From CAYYNP01 sp964472545 (lineage in GTDB: Bacteria > Planctomycetota > Planctomycetia > Pirellulales > Thermoguttaceae), in assembly GCA_964472545.1 (NCBI GenBank), contig CAYYNP010000400.1, forward strand, positions 1 to 7,682: 7,682 nucleotides of DNA, written 5' to 3'. Positions 6,781 to 7,682 of the stretch are shown one piece after another. Below the pieces are notes generated by a model. That model saw nothing but the letters and a program-made list of their open reading frames with translations, ran no database searches and had not been told where the DNA came from. Every line of letters begins with the position of its first letter. Within the stretch, counting starts at the first letter, position 1. The position numbers were made by a program, and so were the translations under genes.

Positions 6781-7662
6781 ATGGGTCAACTACGGTTTGC
6801 GGTGGCACTGGCCCTGGCGGCGGCTGGCTCTGCTGCCACGGCCCAGGCAGCGGACGTGCGGATCGAGATCGGCTCCGTGCTGGTGAAGTTGGTCGAACAG
6901 GTCGAAGTATCGGCCGAAGAGGCCGGCGTGTTGGCCGAAGTCGCCGTGCGGGAAGGCGCGATGGTCAGCGAGGGCGACCTGCTGGCGCGCATCGTGGACG
7001 ACGACGCCCGCGTGGGATTCCAGCGTGCCGAGATAGAACTGGACATCGCCCGGCGGCGTGCCAGTATCGACGTCAACGTCCGCTACGCGGCGAAATCCGC
7101 CGCGGTCGCCAAGGCGGAATTGCAGCGTTCGATCGATTCGCGAAAGAGGTTCTCCCGGAGCATTTCCGACACCGAGATGGATCGGCTGCAATTGGTCGTT
7201 GATCGGGCCGAACTCGAGGTGGAACAGGCGAAGCATGAATTCGAAATCGCGGCCTGCACGCAACGCGTCAAAGAAAACGCATTGCAGGCCGCCGAGCAAC
7301 AATTGCGGCGGCGGAAGATCGTCGCGCCCATCGACGGCATGGTAGTCGACGTTCGCCGACGGCGCGGAGAGTGGGTCGAACCGGGGCAGACCGTGGTTCG
7401 CATTCTGCGCCTCGACCGTCTGCGGGCCGAAGGCTTCATCAACGCCGAACAGGTCGGCGAAAAGCTTGCCGGCCAAAGCGTCGTACTCAAAGTCGATCTG
7501 CCCGGACGCCCCGGGGCCGAGTTCGACGGCAAGCTGGTCTTCCTCAGTCCCGAAATCGACCCGATCAACGGGCAAGTCCGCGTGTGGGCGGAGATCGAGA
7601 ATCCGAAGCTGCTGCTGCGGCCGGGGATGCGCGCGGAGATGGTGGTAGGGGAGAGGGAGTGA
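6781..7662 (+). CDS. Secreted HlyD/RND-type periplasmic adaptor (membrane fusion protein)
   Basis: A 293-residue periplasmic adaptor that would link an inner-membrane transporter to a TolC channel. Seen: a signal peptide (MGQLRFAVALALAAAGSAAT, with likely cleavage after AQA at residue 23) and the first lipoyl half at about 38-75 (SAEEAGVLAEVAVREGAMVS). A helical hairpin follows at about 76-178, rich in Ala, Glu, Gln and Arg. The second lipoyl half is at about 178-208 (IVAPIDGMVVDVRRRRGEWV), and a beta-barrel region with FLSPEIDPINGQVRVWAEI and LRPGMRAEMVV completes it. The ending LRPGM.AEM is typical of RND/HlyD adaptors. At 293 residues it is short because the membrane-proximal domain found in many RND adaptors is reduced or absent. 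No lipidation Cys is visible, unlike AcrA-type adaptors. It follows the GAF-adaptor gene by 47 bases in the same direction, so they are probably co-transcribed. The partner transporter is not in the window. Confidence 0.9.
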   Translation: MGQLRFAVALALAAAGSAATAQAADVRIEIGSVLVKLVEQVEVSAEEAGVLAEVAVREGAMVSEGDLLARIVDDDARVGFQRAEIELDIARRRASIDVNVRYAAKSAAVAKAELQRSIDSRKRFSRSISDTEMDRLQLVVDRAELEVEQAKHEFEIAACTQRVKENALQAAEQQLRRRKIVAPIDGMVVDVRRRRGEWVEPGQTVVRILRLDRLRAEGFINAEQVGEKLAGQSVVLKVDLPGRPGAEFDGKLVFLSPEIDPINGQVRVWAEIENPKLLLRPGMRAEMVVGERE

Positions 7663-7682
7663 GTGGGGAGTGGTGGGTGGGG
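7663..7682 (+). other. G-rich sequence at the right edge
   Basis: The last 20 bases are almost only G and T (GTGGGGAGTGG and so on). They may hold the ribosome-binding region of a following gene, but no start codon with a supporting frame can be judged before the window ends. Confidence 0.3.

Overview
The window is a high-GC bacterial chromosome segment. It carries three gene blocks that can be supported: the end of a glycogen-synthesis gene, a RidA/chorismatase-like gene, and an efflux locus. The style of the proteins suggests a planctomycete, perhaps Pirellulales-like: a large lipoprotein-type TolC with a long tail, an adaptor fused to GAF domains, and a plant/cyanobacterial-type GlgC. This is an inference from protein character; no rRNA or other marker gene is present.

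Layout: (1) Bases 1-562 (+) hold the C-terminal part of glgC, ADP-glucose pyrophosphorylase, cut by the window edge. (2) Bases 563-677 lie between two convergent genes. They hold three copies of a short hairpin repeat, two direct and one inverted, with paired base changes in the stems. (3) Bases 678-1886 (-) encode a 402-residue protein built from RidA/YjgF-type modules whose second half resembles chorismatases (FkbO/Hyg5/XanB2 family). (4) Bases 1887-2349 hold no convincing gene, only two possible hairpins. (5) Bases 2350-4314 (-) encode a TolC-type outer-membrane channel with a lipoprotein-like signal. (6) Bases 4315-4597 are the divergent intergenic region, with hairpins and a small palindrome. 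(7) Bases 4598-6733 (+) encode an unusual adaptor: two GAF-like domains, one membrane span and a HlyD-type periplasmic part. (8) Bases 6781-7662 (+) encode a second, secreted HlyD/RND-type adaptor. The window ends 20 bases later.

The channel and the two adaptors probably form one envelope-spanning export system. TolC would be the outer-membrane duct, and one or both adaptors would bridge to an inner-membrane transporter. No transporter is seen; the most likely place is just past the right edge. The GAF part of the first adaptor would face the cytoplasm and could let a small ligand or a partner protein tune the pump. That fusion, the hairpin repeat cluster and the triple RidA-like protein are the most interesting items. 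Nothing here is a clear mobile element, CRISPR array or RNA gene.
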